Of a stretch of DNA of 64,000 nt, positions 51,249 to 59,928 are shown piece after piece. This DNA comes from Aurantiochytrium sp. KH105 (lineage: Eukaryota > Sar > Bigyra > Thraustochytrida > Thraustochytriidae): the NCBI GenBank assembly GCA_003116975.1, contig BGKB01000043.1, forward strand, positions 248,001 through 312,000, in the 5' to 3' direction. Every line of letters begins with the position of its first letter. Positions within the stretch are counted from its first letter, which is position 1. The notes under the pieces were generated by a model, which was not told where the DNA came from, made no database searches, and worked only from the letters and a program-made list of their open reading frames with translations. Both the position numbers and the translations under genes were made by a program.

Positions 51249-52469
51249 GTCGGGCGGGAGGCACGGAGCGCAGACGCGCCCCCGCGACGCCGAGGCCTCG
51301 ATCGCGCGGCCTGGCGCCTGCGACCTCTGTCCCTCCCTGCTGCCTGCCTCACCTCCGCACCCGCGCGAGCGAGAGCGAGAGCGGGGCCTGGCTGCGTGCC
51401 AGGAGTTCTCTGCCTGGGGCGGCGCGGCGCGGCGCGGCGCTGCGCGGCGCGGCGAGGTGAAGAAGGGGTTTTGCTGTGCGAGGAATTTGGGCTTCATCTT
51501 CTCCTTCTTCTCCTTCTCCTTCTTCTTCGCCGAAAGAGAAAGCAACTTGAAAGAATAAGGGAACAGAGGGAGGAGCAAGATGCGAGAGTGCTTCGCGTGT
51601 GCAAGTTGCTGCTGGGCGATGCTGCTGCTGCTGCTGGTAGTGATGAAGAAGAGCTGAAGACGGCGAGGGCGAAGCGGACGGTGCTCGTCGCGAACCGCGG
51701 CAATGGCTAATTGTAGACGATAGCGATTGCGATAAGAATCGGACAATGGGGAGAAGAGATGACGCGGCAGGAGGTGGTGTGGAGGGAGAGAATTTACAAG
51801 GTCTGCGCTGAAAAGACCATCTCTTTCGTAGACGTAGTAGTACGGGACGTGAAGAAAGATAGGCCCAGGAGGGGAAAAGGCAAAGACACCGGTCGACAGC
51901 GACGAGTTGCAGGAACGAGGAGTGAGAGTTGGCCCTGTTTGTTCGGCTTCTTTTTATTTATTTATTTATTTTCTAGAAAACCGCAAAATCGAGGACTTTT
52001 CTTCGTGGCTGATGATAGTAGAAAATGAATTCATGAGACGCGCGCCGAACAGCTAAGCCAATCGGCCCGGGGCGCAATACTTGCTCCACGAGCAATGCAA
52101 ACGTGCGAAAAAAAGGAGACACGAATTCACGGAAAAGTCGTCACTACATGCTAAATTTTTGTGGCTTCTTTTATGTCTTGCGAAGCATCGCGCTGTCAAC
52201 GGTAGGTTTGCCAGAGTTGATTGAAATCATCTCATACATGGAGTAAATGGCAGAGCTTCTGCGTATAAAAAGCTTGCAGTGCAAAAAACATCACAAGGAG
52301 TATGTATGTCTGGCGTAAGATGTTTCCCACTAGGTTGCCCTCTAATAGCAAGTCGGTCCGCGCTTACTAATGCTGGCGTCCGACGTCTTCGCAACAGCTT
52401 TTTTCCGCCGTCGTAGCTCGTGTTCATAATTTACGATTGGTCACGTGAAGCAAAAGTGGTCTATCGTAA

Positions 52470-52688
52470 ATGCTATTGGGCCTATTTCTTCTTCTGGCGG
52501 CGCCGGCGCTGCGGTCTGAGATGCATGCAGTGCCACGTGCGGCGTCTGGCGTGCGGCCATGGATCTCGAAGAGTACGTTGCGGCCTCAAAGAGGAATCCG
52601 ACGCGGCCCCTGGCGCTCTAGTTCTGCCCCTTTGCACACAGACTTGCTTGTTCTTCCTCCCTTGCGAGGCTTTGGACTTTTAGGATGA
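52470..52688 (+). CDS. Possible small secreted peptide
   Basis: An ATG at 52470 opens a 72-residue frame whose first 16 residues (MLLGLFLLLAAPALRS) are a convincing signal peptide. The rest (HAVPRAASGVRPWISKST and on) is basic and Pro/Ser-rich with no cysteine pairs. It could instead be a chance ORF or a first exon spliced to something downstream. Nothing identifies its role. Confidence 0.22.
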   Translation: MLLGLFLLLAAPALRSEMHAVPRAASGVRPWISKSTLRPQRGIRRGPWRSSSAPLHTDLLVLPPLRGFGLLG

Positions 52689-52784
52689 GGGAGACGACGC
52701 CAACCAGGCTCGAGCCACCCCAACGCAAAGAGCACAAGAAATGAAGATGAGGGGGAGGAGGAGGAGGAGTTAGAGACGGATCCG

Positions 52785-53585
52785 ATGCTGGCGTCTGGCC
52801 AGAAAGCCGTGCTCTACTCATCGAGTTATCTGTTTGATAAACACTAACGCGACCGTCATGGTGTGATCTGATCGATCGCGCAGCTGCCAAGACACTGTAG
52901 ACGAACTCGTAGAGAATGACTCGCGGATTCGCGGCTTGATTGAAGCGGTGAGAGCAAAAGTCCACTTCGAAGTCGAGGTCTGTGACTGCACAGAGGACCA
53001 TGGCGCTGCCTCTTCCTTTGCGCGAGCGTAAGTTTGTTTGCCTTGTGCACCCAAGGTTTCTCTTCTTTGGTCATGTATGCTCACTCAACGTGTCTCAGAT
53101 ACTTTGCTGCGCCAAACTTGAAGGACTTGACATCCGAGGAGCAGCCGCGCATCGTCATGTGTGCCAACGAGCTTCGCTCTCGGGGCGAAGTCCGTGAAGC
53201 CTTACGTCACGAGCTCGTTCATGCCTTTGACCATTGCGTTTCGCGACGAGATCTTGCAGAACCGAACGGTCTTGCTTGCTCGGAAATCCGCGCAGCTCGT
53301 GAGGCGGAATGCCGCGACAATTTCCATAATATCTTGGGTGAGCTTTTCTGCAAAGCCTTTGTCGGGGCCGACGCCTTTGCAGACAAGCAAGACAACATGA
53401 TTTGCAAACAGCTCAAGGAGTCTTGCGCGCGTCAGGTAGCTACTACAAGCGTTCGCGCTGTCTTCCCCGCAGAAGGTTACACTTGCATCAAGACGCAGTT
53501 CGACAAGTGCTACAACGATTTGGCACCTTTTGGACAGAATGACGAGCATTCTTCTCGCGAAGGACCAAAGCCGACGGCCCCGTGA
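52785..53585 (+). CDS. ATP23: Mitochondrial inner-membrane protease Atp23 (spliced)
   Basis: Atp23 is an intermembrane-space zinc metalloprotease and chaperone for assembling the Fo part of ATP synthase. The third exon (53099-53585) carries the whole signature: HELVHAFDHCVSRRDL (HExxH zinc site), NGLACSEIRAAREAEC, SCARQVATTSV and CYNDLAPFG. The second intron is clear: donor GTAAGT at 53028, acceptor CTCAG ending 53098, 71 bp. Exon 2 (52884-53027) encodes CQDTVDELVENDSRIRGLIE and VCDC, collinear with the family N-terminal half. A first intron is inferred from CTAAC (52844) and GCGCAG ending at 52883. Joining ATG 52785 through a donor at 52832 keeps the frame and gives 225 residues, the usual length, but that donor (GTTTGA) is weak, so the start is provisional. 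Confidence 0.88.
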
Positions 53586-53862
53586 AAGAAAAGAAAGAAA
53601 AAGGAAATCCTCATTGGGGGAGGGAAGAAAAAAATAAGTACGGGCCTTGACATGGCCGACGCCATCTTTGTAACCTCTTCAAGTCCAGACCTGTTCTTCA
53701 ACATGGTGTCAAGGGATTCAACAAAACGACGCAACCGTGCATGCATGACCAGATAGATTATAACATGCGTATACTTTCCACAGAAGAAAGCCAAATTATG
53801 TCGGTGTATCTTGCTTTGACTTCCGTCAACACTGGCCATCATTACCAACCGGCCGGCCAGCA

Positions 53863-53865
<3 letters not shown>

Positions 53866-53896
<31 letters not shown>
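53866..53896. repeat. (GGCA)n microsatellite
   Basis: Seven or eight GGCA units, the same unit as in the VPS26 leader (7953-7996). Confidence 0.9.
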
Positions 53897-54661
53897 TATT
53901 CTAGCCACTCTCTTTCTCTTCATGAACAACTAGTATAGGCTTGCCCCTCCCTACCTCTATGTTTCCATGCATCGGCGCGGACTTCTTGAATAAACCTCCC
54001 CCGCCAAGTCTTGCGCGCTGCCCCTCTCCGGGGCGGCGCGCCGCGGCTTGCCATATCTCTACTATGACACCACGTTTTTCCGACGAGGGGTGTAGGGGGG
54101 CACGACGCGACGTTTTCTGCCCGCGGAAAGAGGGTCCTGAGGCCGCGCGCGACGCAAGTCGGCTTTGGCGCCGACGCAAGTCCGCAAAGGCGGCGCGCAA
54201 GTGCGCAATGGCGCGCGCAAGTGAGGTATCGCCAAAGATCCTGGCACGCAGAGCAAGCACGCGAGCCTCGAGAAGCAGACCAGATCGAGAGAGGCCCGCG
54301 CCCGCGCGCACGCTTGCCGCCGCCGCCGCCGCCGTCGCCGCCGCCGCGCTCCCCGGCCGCGAGTCTGCGCCTGCGCCCTGCGCCGCCGCCGCCGCCGCCG
54401 CCGCCTGCGCGACGAGACGAGAGAGACGCGGAGGAGGCGAGAGGTTCATTCGTCCTCCTCGTCTTGATCGCCTCGTATCCGCCGCGCAAGGCCTTCATTC
54501 TTTCTTTCCCTCGCTCGCGTTGTGCGCGCGCTCGGAGAGGCTCGCGAGAACCAAGCTCGCGTCGCGAGGTCCGGCCGGCGTCGCGGAAGGGAGGAAGGAA
54601 GGAAGGAAGAGGTGAAGCTTGCACCTCGTGTGCGGCGAGCCGATCGAACTTCGCGAGACAC

Positions 54662-54834
54662 GTAAGTAAGAACGTGCGTGAGACCTCACTCGCTCGTTCG
54701 CTCGCTCGCTCGCTCCTTCTCCAATATACGCTTCGCTGCATTGCTGCATCGATCGATCGACCGCACGCACGCAGACACGTACGCTCGCTCGCTCGCTCGC
54801 ATATCTACGCACGTACGCACGCACGAACGCTTAG
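54662..54834 (+). other. Probable 5' UTR intron of ARP3
   Basis: GTAAGTAAG at 54662 is a consensus donor. The next plausible acceptor, CGCTTAG ending at 54834, lies nine bases before the ARP3 ATG. The 173-bp interval contains (CGCT)n arrays at 54689-54715 and 54782-54800 and no coding signal. A leader intron right before the start codon is common in actin-family genes. Confidence 0.5.
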
Positions 54835-54843
54835 ACGACCACG

Positions 54844-56109
54844 ATGAGCATGCCAGACAAGCCTGCCGTCGTGATCGACAATGGCACCGGGTACACCAAG
54901 ATGGGCTACGCCGGCAACTGCGAGCCGAACTACATCATCCCGACGCTGATCGCCAACCCGCTGAATGACTCTGGCACACGCGGTACAGTTCGCAACGCCG
55001 AAGGCCTGGGCGACCTGGACTTTTACGTGGGCAACGAGGCGCAGGCGCACGCCTCCTCGTACCAGATCAACTACCCGATCAAGCACGGCATCATCGAGAA
55101 CTGGGATAACATGGAAAAGATGTGGCAAAGGTGCATTTTCAAAATGCTCAAGTGCGAACCCGAAGACCACTTCTTTCTCCTCACCGAGCCGCCCCTGAAC
55201 ACGCCAGAGAACCGCGAGTATACCGCCGAGGTCATGTTCGAGACCTTCAACGTCCCTGGACTTTACATTGCCGTGCAGGCCATTCTCGCCCTGGCCGCGA
55301 GCTGGACCAGCAAAAAACTTGAAGAGCGGACGCTCACCGGCACCGTCATTGACTCGGGCGATGGTGTCACCCACGTCATCCCCGTGGCCGACGGCTACGT
55401 CATTGGATCGAGCATCAAGCACATCCCGCTGGCTGGCCGCGACGTGACCAACTTCATCGCTGGCATGCTCCGGGACCGTAAGGAGCCCATCCCGCCTGAG
55501 GACATTCTCTTGGCAGCCAAGTCTCTCAAGGAGCGCCACTGCTACACGTGCCCAGACCTTGTGCGCGAGTTCACCAAGTATGACAACGACCCCGAAAAGT
55601 ACTTTAAGCTCTTTCAGGGTATCCACTCGCGCACCGGCAAGGCATGGGAATGCGATGTTGGCTACGAGCGCTTTTTGGCGCCTGAGATCTTCTTCTCGCC
55701 TGAGATTTTCAACCCGCAGTTTTCCACGCCGCTCCCCAGTGTTGTAGACAAGTCGATCCTTTCGTGCCCCATCGATACGCGACGAGGCCTGTACCGTAAC
55801 ATTGTTCTTTCGGGCGGCTCTTCGCTCTTTCGCGACTTTGGTCGCCGTCTGCAGCGCGACATCAAGAAGATTGTCAACACGCGTCTTGAGAAGAACTGGG
55901 CACAAAACCCTCAGTTCAAGGCGGGCGCCAGCTCCGAGATGGAGGTCAACGTTGTCTCGCACGCCCTCCAGCGGTACGCAGTCTGGTTTGGCGGCAGCAT
56001 GCTTTCTTCTACCGCCGAATTCTACCGCGTCTGCCACACGCGCGAGGCCTATCTCGAGGAGGGCCCGCGGATTGCCCGCCACAACCCTGTGTTTTCAGCC
56101 CAGATCTAA
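54844..56109 (+). CDS. ARP3: Actin-related protein 3 (Arp2/3 complex)
   Basis: Arp3 is one of the two actin-like subunits that template branched actin filaments in the Arp2/3 complex. The 421-residue protein is collinear with animal and fungal Arp3 over its length. It has the phosphate-binding loop [59 protein letters not shown] and the second phosphate loop [20 protein letters not shown]. After these come the Arp3-typical [39 protein letters not shown] and [20 protein letters not shown], then the C-terminus. Nucleotide-binding residues are intact and no frameshift is seen. The ATG at 54844 gives the standard N-terminus. The long antisense ORF over the same interval is a codon-bias shadow. 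Confidence 0.98.
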   Translation: MSMPDKPAVVIDNGTGYTKMGYAGNCEPNYIIPTLIANPLNDSGTRGTVRNAEGLGDLDFYVGNEAQAHASSYQINYPIKHGIIENWDNMEKMWQRCIFKMLKCEPEDHFFLLTEPPLNTPENREYTAEVMFETFNVPGLYIAVQAILALAASWTSKKLEERTLTGTVIDSGDGVTHVIPVADGYVIGSSIKHIPLAGRDVTNFIAGMLRDRKEPIPPEDILLAAKSLKERHCYTCPDLVREFTKYDNDPEKYFKLFQGIHSRTGKAWECDVGYERFLAPEIFFSPEIFNPQFSTPLPSVVDKSILSCPIDTRRGLYRNIVLSGGSSLFRDFGRRLQRDIKKIVNTRLEKNWAQNPQFKAGASSEMEVNVVSHALQRYAVWFGGSMLSSTAEFYRVCHTREAYLEEGPRIARHNPVFSAQI

Positions 56110-56532
56110 TGGCCCGGCCGAGGTGAATGAAGCCCGCGACGTCTCCTGTGGATGAAATTGCCTACTGAGTGTCTTATTTTTTTGCCACCAGTCCCGCAGG
56201 CTCGCGTCGTTCGTGGCGGTCCCCAGCAGGATGGAGGGGAAGATGAATGAATGAATGAAGGGTGCGCAAGAGCGATCTCTCTCTCTCTCTCTCACTCACT
56301 TTTTCTCTTCTCCTTTATTTTCCTTTTTCTCTTTCTCCTTGCGTGCGTGCGCTATCGTGCGTCCCCCATGATGATCAAGCTCGAGCTAAAATAGTTTTTT
56401 TTTCCTTTTCACGTGCGCCTGAACCTGTAAACCCGATTCCAAAAAAACGACCAGACGATTGCTGTGCTCATCTCTCCTTCTCGCAAGACCAATCAGAAAG
56501 GCTCTACTGCAAAGAACGCAAGAAAGGGCACA
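56110..56532. other. Convergent spacer between ARP3 and the dehydrogenase gene
   Basis: The 423 bp contain GAAT units (56238-56259) and a (CT)n run (56275-56293), then T-rich DNA. They should hold both 3' UTRs. Confidence 0.5.
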
Positions 56533-57822
56533 TTATTCCTCATCCTCCTCGCGACGTTGCTCGCTGCGCAACTGGACGCCAACACGAGACTCGAGAAGCT
56601 TGACGCAAGCCGTAAAGTCTGCGCCCTCCTCGAGCTCCTCGCAGGCCTCTTGAAGAAGCTTGGCAGTCCGCGTAGCATAACCGTCGCTAAGTGGGCCCTT
56701 CATCAGAGTACTAGCAATGTTGTTGTCCTTGCTCATGAGCTTGAGACTGAAGCCAAAGTTGAAATCTCCGGTGAGGACAAATTTAGGAATGCGTTCTTGT
56801 GTCGACAAGTTCCGGCCCGACGAGGCGTTAATCACGTCGAGAGCAACATCCGGCTTAACGCCAACTTGCGAAAGTGCAAGGAGGCCCTCTGCGCTGAGAA
56901 GCAAAGCACTTGCGTTCATGGAGTTGTTGATAGCCTTGACAGCATGCCCGCTGCCAACGGGCCCGACATGAATCACTTTTTGACCAATTACCTCGAGAAG
57001 GGCCTCAATTTCGTCAAACGTGTCTTCGTCTTTGCAACCGACCATGATGGTTAGCGTCGCGGCCAAAGCGCCCTTGGGACCCCCGCTCACTGGCGCATCA
57101 ATATAGCGGATCCCACGCTTGCTCAGCTCCTCTGCGAGCTCGCGCGAAGCATCAGGTTCTCCAGACGTACAGTCAATCACCGTCGTCTCCTCCGTGACAT
57201 CTTTGAGAACCTCGCGGACGATTTGCGTTGTGGGCAGGCAGCAAAATACGTACTTGCAATCTTTGACTGCATCTTTGACATTCGCGTGCATCTCACTTTG
57301 ATGCTCCTTGGCATGCTTGTCAGCCACATTGGCGTTTCGGTTCCACACAGCTACCTTGAGGCGACTGTGCGCCTGCAAGTTACCGGCCATTTTGTATCCC
57401 ATCGTCCCAAGGCCAAGAAAGGCAACCTTGCATTCGGGCACGGCGCTCCATGTCGCAGACCGTCCGTCCACCATCTTGCCTGTCGTAGCCTGACCAATGT
57501 TAAAGTAGGTAAAGATAACAAACGAGACAAATGCGCAGAGCCACAAGGCTGACCGCATCGGGCCAGCTTCCATCGATGCCTTGTACACAACAAAGGCGAG
57601 AACAAGGCCGCCAAGCACATTCGGCACAGCGAGTAAGGTGAGCTCTGGCGCATTCATGATCCCAGGCGCGGCCCCGCCTTTGTCGGAAGAGGGCGCCTTC
57701 GACTTCATGCTCGGCGTGTCTTTCTTGCGCTTGCCTTCGACGTCTTTCTCGCGCGTATGCGTCTGCGCCTGCGCCTGCGTCTGCTCAGGTTCGTCCGCGG
57801 CACGTGGCGTCCGCTGCCTCAT
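56533..57822 (-). CDS. Membrane-anchored 3-hydroxyisobutyrate/glyoxylate-reductase-family dehydrogenase
   Basis: The catalytic part (about 130-415) is a beta-hydroxyacid dehydrogenase of the 3-hydroxyisobutyrate dehydrogenase / GLYR1 / succinic-semialdehyde reductase group. It has the dinucleotide motif FLGLGTMGYKM (about 135-145), substrate-binding DAPVSGGPKGA (242-252), the catalytic lysine in GHAVKAINNSM (Lys about 296), and SLKLMSKDNNIA near the C-terminus. Activity is therefore expected; the exact substrate is not decidable. The N-terminus is unusual: a charged 55-residue leader, then two hydrophobic segments (about 61-81 and 91-109) that would anchor the enzyme in a membrane as a hairpin. 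Family members normally have only a cleavable mitochondrial presequence or none. ATG 57822 is the first. Later methionines at residues 39 and 56 would still retain both helices. Confidence 0.88.
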   Translation of the reverse strand: MRQRTPRAADEPEQTQAQAQTHTREKDVEGKRKKDTPSMKSKAPSSDKGGAAPGIMNAPELTLLAVPNVLGGLVLAFVVYKASMEAGPMRSALWLCAFVSFVIFTYFNIGQATTGKMVDGRSATWSAVPECKVAFLGLGTMGYKMAGNLQAHSRLKVAVWNRNANVADKHAKEHQSEMHANVKDAVKDCKYVFCCLPTTQIVREVLKDVTEETTVIDCTSGEPDASRELAEELSKRGIRYIDAPVSGGPKGALAATLTIMVGCKDEDTFDEIEALLEVIGQKVIHVGPVGSGHAVKAINNSMNASALLLSAEGLLALSQVGVKPDVALDVINASSGRNLSTQERIPKFVLTGDFNFGFSLKLMSKDNNIASTLMKGPLSDGYATRTAKLLQEACEELEEGADFTACVKLLESRVGVQLRSEQRREEDEE

Positions 57823-58854
57823 GCTTTGCGTCCAAGCTGGACTGGAGCCTGTTCGTTGGTCAGCTAGCCTTCTCGGTTGTGGACGCGACCGCCTCGCAGC
57901 GGAAGGAAGCGCCTCGACGCGCTGTCGTCCTTGCCCCGGTCCTCTGTGCGTGAGCTCGTGCGCCTCGCTCGCTTGCTTGTCATTTGGTTCTGCAATGCTC
58001 AGGCTGTCGCCAGCTGGGCCGGCCTACTATACTAGTCCTATGGTCGTCTATAGGCCAACTACTCCTGCACGATGGTCGCACGCTGGTTGCACCGATTGTT
58101 TTGGGGAACAAACGGCACGTTGCAAATAGGGTTCGGCTGCGGCTGGTTGGGTTTGTGCAGTCCGGGGGTAGCTTCTCTCATGCGGCTCGAAAGGAGTCTT
58201 CCGAAAAACTCAAGTTAGCCTGCAAGAAATGAAGAACGCAAGCAAGGGAGCTCAGGTTGTCTGCATCGTCCGTCTAGACGCGACACTTGTGCAGCGCTGA
58301 CCAGACCCCAAGCGACGGTGCTGGTCTGGTGATAGCGGGTACTGACGAGATTTGGTGGGGCGCAAGCAGGAGAATGATTTGGGACGCCCTCACCTCACAA
58401 AGTCATTCATTCATCACGCGGAGCCAAAGTCTCCGCAACGCCAAAGTATTCATTCGCTTCTCGACGCTTCTCTTTTTGTACTTCTTTTCGCCAAAATAGA
58501 TAGCTCCACTACAACTCCTAGTTAGCCCACACGCAAGGTGCAAGCGCATGTTGCGTTCGGCTTGAGACAGAGAAACCCATTCGTATCTTGCCTTGAGCTG
58601 GCCGCAGCAGCAGATGCGTCCTACAGTAAACAAACGTGTGCACCAAACATAGTACAACCTCTTTCAAGACTTGGACCACCACTCCGTCGCTAAAGTACTT
58701 CCGGCCAAACCCAATCTGCCGCTGCGATCGTGGCAGCGGTGGCTGCAACTCGTGTCGCGCTCACGGGGGAAACGCAAGAGCTTGAGAAGCCGAGAGCAAG
58801 CCCGCAAGCCAGCAGCAAAGGCGCTCGTGGCGGGTCCGAGTAAGCTGGACCAAG
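57823..58854. promoter_or_regulatory. Divergent promoter region, dehydrogenase and EGF-AIG1-like gene
   Basis: About 1 kb lie between divergently transcribed genes. I see no conserved ORF, repeat array or RNA gene here. Confidence 0.4.
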
Positions 58855-59883
58855 ATGAGCGAGTGTGCGTGTGGCTTGACAGGTGCGACTTGCTCCGTCC
58901 TCGCGGAGGGGCTGGCGGACTTTAGCAGAGTACTCGAGGGGCCATGTGTATATGGGGAGTGCGAGATCATCAACGGCAGCCCAACGTGCGACTGCGATGC
59001 CGGCTATCGTGACGAAATGTGTGACAGATATGCAGAGGCAATTCCGGCGAATTATGCTGCTGCGATTGGCTTTCCCCTTGTCATGATGATCCTTTGCTTC
59101 TTTCTTCTTTGGAAAAAGGCAAGCGCATCCTTTGATGTGCCTCGCGCAGCTAGCACGCACTCGCCTTGGCGCTGGGCCGGGCCTCGCGTCATTCTGGTCT
59201 TCCGGAGCGTCATCTTTCTCTACTGGATCATCCTGCAGATTCGACAACAGGTTCGCACAGACTATTCCTCACTACGGTTTTTCACCGTATGGAACTCTTA
59301 CTTGCTGTTGGCCTACTTTGCTCTCGGCGTCTTCCTTTCCGTTCGATCGCTCGTGCGTGAGCCGTCTGGACCCATGGGCAAACTCGAGCGTGTGCATTGG
59401 GTCGTATCTCAAGTTGAGTTTGCATGTGCAATGCTTGTTGCTTGCGTGACTTGGGGGATCCTGCTACCAAGCGCAGCTGAGGACAACAGAGAGATGTTTT
59501 TGAATCTTGAATCCTACAGTCAGCATGCTGCCAACGTTGTCCTTATGGGCATCGACTTTTTTCTTTGTGGCTACATTGCCGTGCCGGTGCACTTGCCTTT
59601 TCTCTGGTTTTGGGGATCTCTCTACTCATTGTTTCACGGCTTTTACATGCTCGCCCGCGATCAGAATGGCATGCCGCTTGAGCCCGTGTATCCATTCCTT
59701 ACAACGGAGTCGTCGCTTCTCATCGTCTGGCTTCTTGGCCTTTTGCTTGTTCTCACTCTCTTTGCAGGCATAGTTTTCCTCCTTAGCAAGCTCAAGCGCC
59801 GTTGTCTGGGTGATGATTTGCTTGTGCTCGTGGATCTCGAGGCCGAGAGGGCCGACAGCGATAGCAAGATGATCTCACCTTGA
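58855..59883 (+). CDS. EGF-like domain fused to an AIG1/FAR-17a (rolling-stone-like) membrane protein
   Basis: The 342-residue protein starts with a cysteine-rich segment containing an EGF-like core (Cys31 to Cys56: GPCVYGECE, then CDCDAGYRDEMC). About six membrane helices follow (first about 67-86). The helical part resembles the AIG1/ADTRP/FAR-17a and rolling-stone group. The threonine in RFFTVWN (Thr144) and the histidine in SYSQHAANVV (His224) sit where AIG1 has its catalytic Thr and His, which hydrolyse fatty-acid esters of hydroxy fatty acids. PVHLPFLWFWGSLYSLFHGF and the C-terminal helices fit the same fold. There is no signal peptide before the EGF unit, and the first helix could act as reverse signal-anchor. 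The fusion is unusual. The assignment to AIG1-like is from pattern only. Confidence 0.65.
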   Translation: MSECACGLTGATCSVLAEGLADFSRVLEGPCVYGECEIINGSPTCDCDAGYRDEMCDRYAEAIPANYAAAIGFPLVMMILCFFLLWKKASASFDVPRAASTHSPWRWAGPRVILVFRSVIFLYWIILQIRQQVRTDYSSLRFFTVWNSYLLLAYFALGVFLSVRSLVREPSGPMGKLERVHWVVSQVEFACAMLVACVTWGILLPSAAEDNREMFLNLESYSQHAANVVLMGIDFFLCGYIAVPVHLPFLWFWGSLYSLFHGFYMLARDQNGMPLEPVYPFLTTESSLLIVWLLGLLLVLTLFAGIVFLLSKLKRRCLGDDLLVLVDLEAERADSDSKMISP

Positions 59884-59893
59884 TCCGTTTTTT

Positions 59894-59920
59894 TATTCAT
59901 TCATTCATACATTCATTCAT
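59894..59920. repeat. (ATTC)n microsatellite
   Basis: Five to six ATTC units in the 45-bp gap between two genes on the same strand, immediately before the ATG of the sulfotransferase-like gene. Confidence 0.9.
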
Positions 59921-59928
59921 TTTTCTCC

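Larger units (their letters stand above)
51008..52784. other. Spacer upstream of the lipase and ATP23 genes
   Basis: This 1.8 kb carries the TTGCG/TCGCG array (51181-51248), a GCGGC-rich tract (51418-51455), and a T-rich block ending TTATTTTCTAG (about 51950-51976) that looks like a 3' splice site. A short ORF with a signal-peptide-like start lies at 52470-52688. No conserved protein is recognisable. Confidence 0.4.
53586..54843. other. Spacer and leader of ARP3
   Basis: The first 350 bp are the 3' flank of ATP23 with a (GGCA)n array. The remainder is GC-rich 5' leader of ARP3 with GCC-triplet runs (54320-54410), GGAA units (54590-54610) and CGCT arrays. The long ORFs on both strands here lack any conserved motif. 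Confidence 0.45.

Noticed and set aside
54805-56082. 425-codon ORF antisense to ARP3
   Set aside because: Codon-bias shadow of a strongly conserved gene; no motif of its own.
4247-59883. Functional lipid-metabolism gene cluster (lipin, 5-phosphatase, lipase, AIG1-like)
   Set aside because: The genes are spread over 55 kb, interleaved with unrelated housekeeping genes and share no visible regulatory element.
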